DNA from: Saussurea involucrata
Taxonomy: Eukaryota > Streptophyta > Magnoliopsida > Asterales > Asteraceae
DNA: 64,000 nt
Assembly: GCA_033807775.1 (NCBI GenBank)
Contig: CM066326.1
Location: 87,458,873 to 87,522,872, forward strand
Reading direction: 5' to 3'
Position 1 is the first letter of the stretch. Every line of letters begins with the position of its first letter. The position numbers and the translations under genes were made by a program. This document shows, in pieces, positions 33,957 to 45,200 of this stretch. A model generated the notes under the pieces. The model was not told where the DNA came from and did no database searches. It saw only the letters and a list, made by a program, of their open reading frames with translations.

Positions 33957-34250
33957 CATTGGCGGATCTAATGTATAGTTAGTGGGGGATGGGACCCCAC
34001 TAAAAAGAGAAAATTTTGATTTTTTTAGGTTAAAAATACAGTCTTCTCAACTTTCTATCCTAATATCCTCGGGTAGTTTTTCGTCCGAGACCCCATCAAC
34101 CAAAAAAATTGTTTCAAAATCAAACAAAAAACCAAAACTACTCTCGAAATTAACTAAAAACCCAAAAAAAAACCTCAAAAGCGACAAAAAAACTTAAGAC
34201 TCTTAAAGGGGACACCAGTAGAAAAAAATCCTGGATCCGCCACTAGATCT
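33957..34250. repeat. 'ggcggatcc' MITE-like repeat
   Basis: Begins 'attggcggatctaatg' and ends 'tcctggatccgccactag', near-inverted termini. Related sequences: 3519-3700, 35085-35380 and 43722-44090. All share 'gattttttt' and 'ccccactaaa' type blocks. TSD not defined. Confidence 0.5.
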
Positions 34251-34617
34251 GATCCAAAGCTGGTCCAAACTGACATGCACCAAAAGGTCTTGTCCTTTTC
34301 AAATACTTCACTAAATTCCAAAGACTAAAATTGTAGTTTACTCTATTTTTTAGGTCCTTTTCTACCGAAGAATGTTTGGATTAACGAATAATGAATCCAA
34401 AAGAACATTGTTATATATTATGGACTTTTCTAAATAATAAATTTCGGACCAGTTATGAGTATTTGTTGTTATGCTCTTTATTCATTTTTGACCTAACCTA
34501 ACTTTTTTCAAAAAATTATTTTATATTCGTTTTTTATATTATGTAAGATAAAGTAAATTGAATCTTGTAAAAAACCAAATTTTTGCCAAATGAAATCAAG
34601 AAAAATAAAAAAGACTA
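34251..34617. other. AT-rich intergenic DNA
   Basis: Nothing recognised on either strand. Confidence 0.4.
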
Positions 34618-34922
34618 GGGCATATTTGTTAGCAGCTTAATGAGCTTAATGAGACTAATAGTTTATTCAGTCAGCTATACATGACTGTTTGGTTGTGGCT
34701 TAATGATATAGAAAGTGACTTATTTATTAAGCTTTTAGGAGAGAGCTTTATGCAGAAAGCCAAGTTTTGTCCAAACCAGTCACCCCCAATTATAAAACAT
34801 GGTCCTTCCATCTATGAAAACACCCTCCCAAACAAAAACCTTTCCAATCTATACTGACAGATTAATCCACATAGACAACTTTATTCATACATGACTTAAT
34901 GGAAAACCAACCAAACAGCCCC
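34618..34922. mobile_element. Tourist-like MITE, family A
   Basis: Starts gggcatatttgttagcagc and ends accaaccaaacagcccc. Internal sequence closely follows 25952-26240. Confidence 0.75.
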
Positions 34923-35084
34923 TAAGTGTCATGTGATCCCAACAAATATATCCACCTTATCAAGTGTGTGTATTTTTCGTTGTAGTTCTTTTGAAGACGT
35001 CATCAAAATCGTGTTTATTACGTCTAGACAAACTCATTCCAGTTTTAGTGATTTATTCTTGGATAATTGTGTATCTATCTATAT

Positions 35085-35380
35085 AGTCGGGGGTGGACCT
35101 CAAAAAGCCCGAGCAAGTGTGCAAGTAGATTCTTTTTGGAGGTATGAATGGTGCAACTATTGAACATTGATGAATACTTTGGGAAATCAACAAGACCCCC
35201 ACCATAAAGTCCCTTGAAATTAACCAAAAAACTTAAAACTCCCAAGAAATTAACCATCAACTTAAAAATTCCTTCAATCCCGTGGAATTCAGCCAAAAAT
35301 ATATCAGACGACTTTACAGGTCGTTCATCCGCCTTTAAGGTGTACTTGCTCGACAAAAATCTTGGATCCACCACTATTAA
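35085..35380. repeat. 'ggatcca' MITE-like repeat
   Basis: Left 'gtcgggggtggacctc' and right 'cttggatccaccactatt' give imperfect inverted ends resembling 33957-34250. No coding sequence. Confidence 0.45.
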
Positions 35381-35949
35381 AAAAATTGATTTATAAGCAT
35401 TTTAAGCATATTAAAAGAAAAAAATACAATAAAAAATATACTCTATTAAAATAAGTATTTGATTTATAATGATTGTTATCTATCGTATTAAAATAAGTTC
35501 TTATAATATTTAATTCAATTAGCTTATGAAGTAAAAATAAATCAATAAACTCAATAATTATAATAAAATAACCATTGTTATAAATCAAAAATTATATTTA
35601 TTAAAAAAATTATCGATTTATAAGCAGTTGTTATTTTACTAATATATATATATATAATATATATAATATAGTTTATTAAAATAAGTACCGACTTAAGTAT
35701 TGTTAGCTTACTAAGAGAAAAAATTATAATCATTGGTATAGATCTTACTAAGAAAATAAAACATTTTAAAATTTTTGATTTATAATCATTGGTAACTTAT
35801 TAAGTAAAACAAAAAATTAAATAAATAAAAAATATACTCTATTAAATAAGTATTGATTTATAAGTATTGTTAGTTTATCCAAAAAAAAAGTAAATAAATG
35901 AAAACATATCATATTAAAAACATTTTTGATTTATAATCATTGTTAGCTT
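35381..35949. other. AT-rich low-complexity DNA
   Basis: More than 80% A+T by eye. Repeated 'gatttataa', 'cattgtta' and 'attaaaataag' words suggest it is a decayed relative of the tandem array that follows. Confidence 0.45.
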
Positions 35950-38085
35950 ATTAAAAGAAAAAAAGAATAAGTTCATATATTATAAGCATTTGATTTATAA
36001 GCATTGTTAGCCAACTAAAAGAAGAAGAAAAATAAGTTCATATAACCTATTAAAAATAAGTAATTGATTTATAAATATTGTTATCCATCTTAATAAAATA
36101 AATTCATTTAATATTTAAATCATGTAAGCTTACGAAATAAATTAAATCAATAAACACAATTATTATAGTAGAATAACCATTGTTATAAAATAATAATTAT
36201 AATTTTAAAATTTTTGTGAATGTGGGTTTTATTAAAATTCGGTTTAGTTAAATAAACAAATAAAATTGAGTTAAAATCAATAAAAATAAATAAATATAGA
36301 AAATGAAAGATTAGACACATTTAATGCGTTATTTTTGTTAAAAAAAATTCAAAACTCTCAAAAAATTTCTTTGCCTCAATGGAGGCCTCTCCTTAACTAT
36401 TTCTCTTACATTTTGTTTTATATATATATATTGATGTTAGCCTATTAAAAGAAAAAAGAATAAGTTCATATATTATAAGCATTTGATTTATAAGCATTGT
36501 TAGCCAACTAAAAGAATAAAAAAAATAAGTTCATATAACCTATTAAAAATAAGTAATTGATTTATAAACATTGTTATCAATCTTAATAAAATAAATTCAT
36601 ATAATATTTAAATCATGTAAGCTTACGAAATAAATTAAATCAATAAACACAATTATTATAGTAGAATAACCATTGTTATAAAATAATAATTTTAAATTTA
36701 AATTTTTTGTGAATGTGGGTTTTATTAAAATTTGGTTTAGTTAAATAAACAAATAAAGTTGAGTTAAAATCAATAAAAATAAATAAATATAGAAAATGAA
36801 AGATTAGACACATTTAATGCGTTATTTTTGTTAAAAAAATTCAAAACTCTCAAAAAATTCCTTTGCCTCAATGGAGGCATCTTCTTAACTATTTCTCTTA
36901 CATTTTGCTTTATATATATATATATATATATATATTGATTGATGATTGTTAGCCAACTAAAAGGAAAAAAATAAGTTCATATAACCTATTAAAAATAAGT
37001 AATTGATTTATAAACATTGTTATCCATCTTAATAAAATAAATTCATATAATATTTAAATCATATAAGCCTACGAAATAAATTAAATCAATAAACACAATT
37101 ATTATAGTAGAATAACCATTGTTATAAAATAATAATTATAATTTTAAAAATTTTGTGAATGTGGGTTTTATTAAAAATTGGTTTAGTTAAATAAACATAT
37201 AAAATTGAGTTAAAATCAATAAAAATAAATAAATATAGAAAATGAAAGGTTAAACACATTTAATGCGTTATTTTTGTTAAAAAAAATTCCTTTACCTCAA
37301 TGGAGGCCTCTTCTTAACTCTTTCTCTTACATTTTGCTTTATATATATATATATATATTGATGTTAGCCAACTAAAAGAAAAAAAAAGTTCATATAACCT
37401 ATTAAAAATAAGTAATTGATTTATAAACATTGTTATCCATCTTAATAAAATAAATTCATATAATATTTAAATCATGTAAGCTTACGAAATAAATTAAATC
37501 AATAAACACAATTATTATAGTAGAATAACCATTGTTATAAAATAATAATTATAATTTTAAAATTTTTGTGAATGTGGGTTTTATTAAAATTTGGTTTAGT
37601 TAAATCAACAAATAAAATTGAGTTAAAATCAAATCATGTGTAGCCCAGTGGCAAGGTAACATCCTTGGGGGGTTAGTGCTGGAAGGCCTAACTACCAGGG
37701 TTCGAACCCCGCGGTGAGCATGAGGCGATATCCAGACTTTGGGCCGGGTCCTTTGGGGCTTGGTCCGGGGCCGGCTGGGTGGTCCATAGGGCCCTTATAC
37801 CTGACCGGTCGGGTTGATCCATAGGGTCGGCCGGGTCGACGGGGATTAGTCGGGTGGCACCCTTAAGTGGGAGCCCGGATACCCTGGGAACGTGTGTGTG
37901 TTAACTTGCCGTTCAAAAAAAAATCAATAAAAATAAATAAATATAGAAAATGAAAGGTTAGACACATTTAATGCGTTATTTTTGTTAAAAAAAAATTCAA
38001 AACTCTCAAAAAATTCCGTTGCCTCAATGGAGGCCTCTCCTTAACTCTTTCTCTTACATTTTGCTTTATATATATATATATATAT
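35950..38085. repeat. Four-copy tandem repeat of about 430-490 bp
   Basis: Units begin near 35950, 36435, 36930 and 37360. Each contains 'gttagccaactaaaag', 'ttaaatcatgtaagc', 'gtgaatgtgggttttatt', 'tttaatgcgttatttttg' and 'tttgcctcaatggaggc', then an AT microsatellite. Differences are mostly point changes and short gaps. The last unit contains a SINE. Confidence 0.9.
37633..37919 (+). mobile_element. tRNA-derived SINE, near full length
   Basis: A-box region 'gtgtagcccagtggcaagg', B-box 'gggttcgaaccccgc', GC-rich body and an A-rich end. TSD aaaatcaa at 37625-37632 and 37920-37927. The other three units of the tandem repeat show the empty site. Confidence 0.88.
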
Positions 38086-38659
38086 TGATTTACTTTGTTT
38101 TGTTTGTTAACTATATATTCCGTTTACTTTTTAAATCAATTTCACTATTACATTTTAGGGTTCAGTTTACATGAGACGAGTCTGTTTTCGTAAGACCCAT
38201 GAGAACACAAAATAACGTTGTATTTGATGCATATTAGACTGGGACAAGAACATGACTGAATAAATTACTAAACTACCCATATCAAAAAGAATAAAGGTGT
38301 AACAGAAATCAAGGGGGTATGAAACAAGAGAGTAAATTACTAACTACCCATATCAAAAACAATAATGGTGTAAAATAAATGGTAAAAAACAGAACAAATT
38401 TGTTACAAAACTAAGCTAAAGATACATTAACCAACATTATGGTTGGATTGTACAAGCTTCCATGAAACTTGTTTCCAAGTTTCATATAAGCAACATTTAT
38501 CTACCCAATAAAAGTCAATTCAGTTCGAGTCTCCTTAGTGCCACTGGATTTTTCTGGCTGTTATCTTCAGGTTTTCATGGGATTGGTCGAGGTGTACGAA
38601 AGTTGAGTGACTAACTAAGCCAACAAATCAAACAAATACCTGTTTTTATCTTCATGCCA
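38086..38659. other. 3' flank of the RIC gene
   Basis: Likely contains the 3' untranslated region of the minus-strand RIC gene. 38565-38605 ('catgggattggtcgaggtg') is a short fragment shared with the SINE-like repeat at 45461-45600. Nothing else recognised. Confidence 0.4.
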
Positions 38660-41057
38660 TTAATCTGCATCGGAGCCTATCACGTCCGCTTTAGATCTTG
38701 ATGACCCCTTTTCCCCACTCGATTCCTCCTTTGGTTTCTTTTTCCGAGTCCTTCTCGGGATTCCCGACAGCTTTTTGGTTGGTGATTCGTCCCCTTCGCC
38801 CAGGTCATCGGAATGTCGACGATCGGAGTACGAACTCTTGGTGTGGCGTCTTCTGGGCTGCCTTGATTTGTCTGGTAAGTCTTTGTCTCGAGAATCAGGG
38901 TCCAGAGCATTTTCCACTGACCGATGGCGGCGATGTCGGTTTTTTAGTCTTTCTCTTCGAGATATCCGGCTGCTTGAATCTGCAACCATGATTTGGATAA
39001 AGGTTCTTTTTGCAATTTATATGGGCATCAAGTTCACGAAACTCTAGGGAAAATTGCATGAAAATATAACGTAGTTTGCTTTGATTTCTATTTTGGGTAA
39101 TGTACTTTCAAAGCCTTCGTTTTTGGTCCTTCAAGTATTTCTCAAACATTTGGGTACCTGGTTTACATCTGATAATGCATGGCGTATGATTTCTATACAA
39201 TTCACCGAGTGCTGAGACACCAAAGTGTCTAAGAAACATCGTCTCCACAGCTGTTTACTTTTTTTGACATTAAGCCATGTATGGGTTAAGTTGTCCTTCT
39301 AATAAAGTTGTCTGTCTAAGGGACGGGAGACCAATGGGTTTGAGGGAGGCAGAGAGAGAGAGAGAGGGTTAGATTAATTCTGGATATTTTTGGTATTAAT
39401 TTGTTTGGGGTGGCTTAATGGGTACAAACGAGGGGTCCTGACTTATTCCATATAGCCATTTTAGATTAATGGCTTAACGATTAAGCCGTAAAGAAACACC
39501 TCATGTATGGCTGAGCAAATAAGCCATCCAGACTATTAAGCTCATTAAGCTGTACGTTTGATTTTGTTCCTATTTAGCATAACAAAGATTTTTTCTCCAA
39601 CATATGTAACAAAGTTTCAAAATTTCTTATTTTGTACCGATTTTGACCGGTAACCTTATGATCTTGTAATATTTTATGATATGAAATGTTCAGGAAAGAG
39701 TTCAGCCAAATGGACGATAAACTTGACATTCATAATTCATGTCATCAAATGTTATTACATTCAATAAGAAATTTTTAAAACTTCGTTACATAGATCTAGA
39801 TTTTTTTATACTTTGTTACCTTAAATAGAAAATTTTGAAAGAACTTTTTTTTGTAACACTAACTCCGTTGCATTTTGCTTTTCGGTGCGTGCTGTTTCTA
39901 TTTATTTTATTTTGCATTCGTTGATTCAGGCATTAAAAAGAAGTTTGAATTATTCTAACCTTCAGAAGCCCAATCAGGACCATCACTTGGGGCATCGGAC
40001 ATGTCCCTTGATGCAGATTGACATTGTGCCGGTGAACCAAACTCCCTCATCTGTACCCAGAAGAAACGAGGCATAAAATACGTAACATTAAATCACAGAA
40101 TAAATAAATCTCATTTAGATCAGGAAGATCGAATAAAAATACGTTAGTCCCCAAGGATTGGGTTCCAGTGAGAAGTTGAGGTTAACGTGAGAAGCGTGAA
40201 AGTGGTTATCAACCACCGGATGAGAAATGGATACACATTAGGATGAGATGCACCGAGATGTACCCGGATCAATTCCCTTATAAGCCGCAATTCATGGGAG
40301 GGTATTTGATTAAAAGTGATCAAGGGTTCTAATCCACTTCTCACGCTTCTCACATTAACCTCAACTTCTCACACGATCCTTCACCTAGTCCCCAAATTCC
40401 CTGTCCCACCAATCATTTGAATATAGATTTATTAGGGTTAGGTTCCGGTGAGAAGTTGAGGTTAACATGAGAAGTGGTTAGCAACCGTTGGATGAGAAAT
40501 GAACGCACATTAGGATGAGATGCACCGAGATAAGATGTACCGAGATGCACCAGATCAATTCCCTTCTAAGGCGCAATTCATGGGAGGACATTTGATTAAA
40601 AGCGATCAACGGTTCAGATCCACTTCTCACGTTAACCTCAACTTCTCACACTATCCTTTGCCTTTATTTAAATCCATCTTTAAAATGTAATTCTCTCTCC
40701 TCAACAAAGTGATGATGTGTCTTCACGTGATTGGTGGACAACGGAATTTTATTCATGGAGATAAATGAAGGGAAAAAACATTAAACATACCCAGCTGGGA
40801 GATTCCTGGACTGGTCCATCACATCCGACATGAGCCAAATGTTTCACGTCGGTGGGAGCACCAATTTGTATTTCTTGATTTTTGTCGTCATTTTTATCAT
40901 CATCTGCATGACCCCAATAAATTCATAGTTAAATATAAACATCTAAACGAAAATTAGAAACTTAAAGAGAGAAGAAAGAAATAAAAAGAGGCTGACCAAA
41001 AACTTGAGAGATATATCTGAGGCCTTTAAGAAGGCCTTTCACCTTATGAGTACCCAT
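38660..41057 (-). CDS. ROP-interactive CRIB-motif protein (RIC family)
   Basis: Four exons: 41057-40997, 40913-40801, 40050-39960, 38979-38660; 585 nt, 194 aa, with consistent phases (1, 0, 1). RIC proteins are plant effectors that bind active ROP/RAC small GTPases at the plasma membrane and act on actin or microtubules during polar growth. The N-terminus (MGTHKVKGLLKGLRYIS) is a short basic motif seen in part of the family. The CRIB motif IGAPTDVKHLAHVG spans residues 34-47, with the spacing I-x2-P-x2-V-x-H-x2-H-x-G intact. The residue after it is Cys48 where relatives generally have Trp. The C-terminal half is rich in Ser, Arg and Lys (RRHTKSS, RTRKKKPKEE) and probably disordered. The exact subfamily member is not assigned. 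Confidence 0.85.
39271..39560. mobile_element. Tourist-like MITE, family A (diverged)
   Basis: 'taagccatgtatgggttaag' at the left and 'gctcattaagctgtacgttt' at the right, with a (ga)n run at 39350-39365. Lies in RIC intron 3. Ends are degraded. Confidence 0.5.
40154..40385. mobile_element. 9-bp-TSD MITE, family B copy 3
   Basis: Perfect 9-bp TSD tagtcccca at 40145-40153 and 40386-40394. Same inverted ends and interior ('aggatgagatgcaccgag') as 28684-28909. Lies in RIC intron 2. Confidence 0.9.
40434..40664. mobile_element. 9-bp-TSD MITE, family B copy 4
   Basis: A second copy only about 40 bp from copy 3, same orientation, with an internal short duplication ('gatgcaccgagat'). TSD not clear. 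Lies in RIC intron 2. Confidence 0.8.
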
Positions 41058-41152
41058 CTTTGAAAAAGTTATGCTCTGGATTGAGATGGGGTTAGCTGAC
41101 CCCATACAATATTGAAAAAAATATACAACCAAATAGATTGAGAAAGAAGAAT

Positions 41153-41172
41153 GGGGGGGCGGGGGGCGGGGG
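41153..41172 (+). promoter_or_regulatory. G-run cluster upstream of RIC gene
   Basis: G7-C-G6-C-G5 on the plus strand, about 100 bp upstream of the RIC start codon. It could fold as a G-quadruplex; on the transcribed RNA it would be C-rich. Function unproven. Confidence 0.4.
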
Positions 41173-41549
41173 CAAAGATGGAAAGAGAAAGCTAGAGATA
41201 ATAAAAGAAGAAATCCACAAAAAGAAAGTGAGAGAGAGAGAGAGGGAATAGGAAGAAGTTGGGAATGTATGCATGTATGAAAGCATAAAACATCACCTTA
41301 GATCATATTTCTACCAATTTAAACTAGTGGACAAAATTTAGATGTAAAGGAGAGGTGGTTGAGATGGAGAGAGAATGACCTTATTCTTGGATTGTACCTT
41401 GTGCATCTATAGTTGGACTTTTTTTCCATTAAGACAGCTTACATGTAGACCAAAGACCAGATGAACCCGAATCCAAGCTCGAACCGTGGACTAGTAGAAG
41501 AATCTGATTACCTGCTTAATGAACAGACCGGACACCAGTAATTTGATAA

Positions 41550-41848
41550 AGGAGCTGTTGTTTTACTACCCGCTTACCGCCTCTTACCCGGTAAGAGGAG
41601 CTTACCCGGTCAGAGATGATGTTTACCAATCCCCTCTTGCTGGTCTATGATGCTGACCTGGTAAGCTAAGGGAGGGCTTCTTACTCAGTCAGTGATTAGT
41701 GCTGACCCACCCTGGTAGCGCTTATTGGTAACCGGGTAAGAGTCACCACCCTCACCTACCTTACCGGGTAAGATTTTTTCCCATCAAAATGGCATAATAA
41801 TATTGTTGATAAGCGTCTCTTACCCAGTTAGCATTTGGCAAACGGCCC
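41550..41848. mobile_element. MITE with 'ttacccggtaag' ends
   Basis: Dense 'ttacccggtaag' and 'gcttaccgcc' motifs, ending 'ggcaaacggccctta'. Related to the cleaner copy at 48552-48813. Left end uncertain. Confidence 0.5.
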
Positions 41849-42014
41849 TTAAGTTTCAAGCGACAGGATAGAAACTATATTCATTTTTTCATGTAGTAAT
41901 AACAACTTCATACACATTCTAGGTCCAACCAACCCTTCATTACCAAATTAACAAGCATATTATATAGATGTTGATACAAATTGTCAAAAAGAAAGGGTCA
42001 CCCCATCCCCGCTT

Positions 42015-42034
42015 GGGGGGGGGGGGGGGGGGGG
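42015..42034 (+). repeat. G20 homopolymer
   Basis: Twenty consecutive G in intergenic DNA between the GLTP 3' end and the RIC promoter. Length may be unreliable. Confidence 0.75.
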
Positions 42035-42239
42035 TAAAATAGCAAAATATAAGAGCGTTGTTTCTTGTTCATAGAACATCCTCCTTGAGGTTTAACAAGT
42101 GCACCGATAAACTATTGATCACTACTATGCTTTCATATCATCAACACCAACGCTAGCCTGCATAATAAAATCATAAGAAATGATCACGGAATTTAAATTG
42201 GGGCAAAAAAGCATATCACACCCATGCACTAAACATGAA

Positions 42240-45200
42240 TCAATCAAAAGGAGGAAGCTTTTTATGAGATGATCTCACCAAGAACTTGTGGTTCTCTTGG
42301 AGAAGAGGTGTGAAAGTTGCGCAGAATTTTTCTAAATCAGAATTGATGTCACCCTTCTCACCCACAACATCCATGAACTTCTTCCTATCTGGAGCAAGCT
42401 TCATTGCCACCTGTATGTGAGCCAGTTTGGGATAATGAACAAGGAATTGATTTTGAAGCAAGAGAAATAGAGGATAAAAGTTTAGGGTGAGTTTGGTATC
42501 TGGATAGGATAGGATAGGACAGGACATGACAGAACAGTTGTTTAGCGTTTGGTAAGACATAGTTGGACAGAACATGACAGATAAATTGACCAATTTATAT
42601 TACCCCTAATGAGTTGTTATATATTTTAATTAATTATGTACTTTATTAAATTACAATAAAATAAATATTTTTTACAACAAAATATATTTTAATAAATTAC
42701 AATAAACTAATCAAAATATGGAAAGAATATAAAAATAATATTGTGAGGACAGTAACATGAAAGTTTTAAGAGCATAAATAAAACTTAAAAATGAGTAAAT
42801 TACATTTTTCGTCCCTATGGTTTGCAATTCATTTCTATTTTCGTCCCTGAGGCCAAACACTACGTTTAACTTTTAAGTATGAAGAACTAAAATAGAAATG
42901 AATTGTAAACCATAGGGATGAAAATAGCAATAAAACTAAAATCATAAGGACGAAAATAGAAATTTTCAACAAACCACAGGAACTAAAAATGTAATTTACT
43001 CTTTTAAAAATGAATAAAATGTAAAGAAAATACGTATTTGATGTTTTAGAAGAGAATTAAGTTTTATTTTGAGGTTATATTGGTAAAACATAAGTACGTT
43101 CCACCTTGTTCCATGGGGTTGGGGTGGAACACATCTGTTCCACATAAAAGTCCTGCCAATCGTGGAACAATGATCTATGTCTTGTTCTGTCATGTCCGGT
43201 GTACCATACGCACCCTTAAAGATTTTAAAGCATAATAATGGAATTGTGTACAGAAGAAGTACTTGGTTCAGCTTATCTACAGAAAAAAAGGTACTAGGTT
43301 GGTATTATGTACGTATAACAATAGTCGATCCAATTTTAGCTTGATTTAACTTTTGTTACACAACGGTTTTCACTATTTATCCAACTCCAACAAGTTCATA
43401 TCTTTGGGTTGAAGCCCATTACGTAAAACGAACCAAGCACCCCCTTAGTGTTTGCTTTGATGTTTCTCTTACATTTCAGATCACTTTGAAAATATTCATC
43501 AAAACATCGGCAATCCATTGTTTCTACCATTATACAGAGTTTTTAACCATGATAAAAGGAACTGAAACCACCAAGAAAGAGCTCAGTATGTTTCAAGGGT
43601 GACAAACTCTACCATCACAGTTTTAATGTAAAAACAAAACCAAACCAAACTGAGCCAGTAAATCCCACTCGAAAGTAGGGTGGGGTTGGGGCTCAAATGT
43701 ACCTGGACCTGACCTCTACCCAGTGGCGGATCCAGGATCTTTACCTAGTGGGGCACCTTTAAGGTAGATTAAAGGCCCACAGTCGCCGATGTGTTTTTAG
43801 CCTTATTCCACGGTTTCGAAAGATTTTTAAAGTTTTTTGGTTGATTTCGAGGGATTTTTAAGTTTTTTTGCCGATTTCAAGGGACTTTTTCAGTTTTTTT
43901 GGTTGATTTCGAGACATTTTTTTTTGGTTTTTTAGTTGATTTAGAGGTAATTTTTTTGGTTGGTGGGGGCACAGGCAGAAAATTACTGGGGGGGGGGGTA
44001 TGGTAGAAAGTTAAAAATATTGTTTTTAACCTAGGAAAAAAAAATTAATGGGGGCCCATCCCCCTGCCTTTTACATACTAAGTCTTCCCCTGCCTCTACC
44101 CCAATTTGTTTTTATTCAGTAATATTCTATGGGGGAGCTTTATGTAGAAAGCCAAGTTTTTCCAAACTTGTCATTCCCAATTGTTCCTTCCATCTATGAA
44201 AAAACCCTCTCAAACAAAAACATTCCTAATCTATACATACATATTAATCCACACAGACAACTTTATCTATATAGAACTTAATGGAAATCCAACCAAACAG
44301 CCCCTTAATTTAAAGCACTAAATGCCTACCGTGAAAGTTGAACTGGCTAACCAGCCATGGTATTTCTTCAGCGTCTTGGTGTAGGCTTCGGTACAAACTT
44401 GTGACATGGTCCAATCCGCATGCTCCATTAAGTTACGGAATAATTCCACTATGAAATCCATTGCCCTGATAAATATACAACTTCTGAGCATAAAGGCTGT
44501 TTCAAATTTAATTATTTGTGTGAAGAACTGTGAGGGTAGAAGTGTGAGTTATCCTCACCTAGTTAGCCACAGAAGACCGTTGGTGCAACTGGATGAACCC
44601 GTTGCTTTCTTGGCTTCAATCTCCACACGAACCATATTGTATAGGTTCTGAAATTCTGCTGGGTTGGACAGATATTTGTTCTCCAACCTCTGAAGGAAGA
44701 GATAAATACACGCAACTTAAGATAAATTCAAAATATAAAGTAAGCTGGAATAAAAAGTGTTGGGTATATGTAAGCGGAGAAAATTAACTGCTAGAAATAA
44801 AATAAACTCAAATGAGAAAAAACAAAACAAAACCATAGAAACCCATTAAATGCCACACAAAATAAACTTAAATCATAGATGGATAACCAAGAACATTACA
44901 TATCACCTTATCAAAAAAGGAAAAGGATGAGACATGCTTGTTTGATGTTTGGCACACTGGTGGATGAAACCAGTCAAAAACCAACAGTTATTTGTCCCTC
45001 ATTTAAAAAGGGGTATCGTTTCAATCAGAAAAAAAATTAAATAGAAATAATGGGAATATGGTAATTAGAAAGAAAAGTTCCAACAATAAGTAAGATAATA
45101 ATAAAATAAACTGGAATCCCAACCAGACAACAAAGTTTCTTGAACTAAATAGCAAAGAAGAAGTTGCAAATCTCTCTCATTAAGAGGTTGTCAGCATATT

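Noticed and set aside
35390..38085. Possible CRISPR-like or centromeric array
   Set aside because: The units are long, only four, AT-rich and end in microsatellites; the host is a plant, and nothing suggests a centromere.
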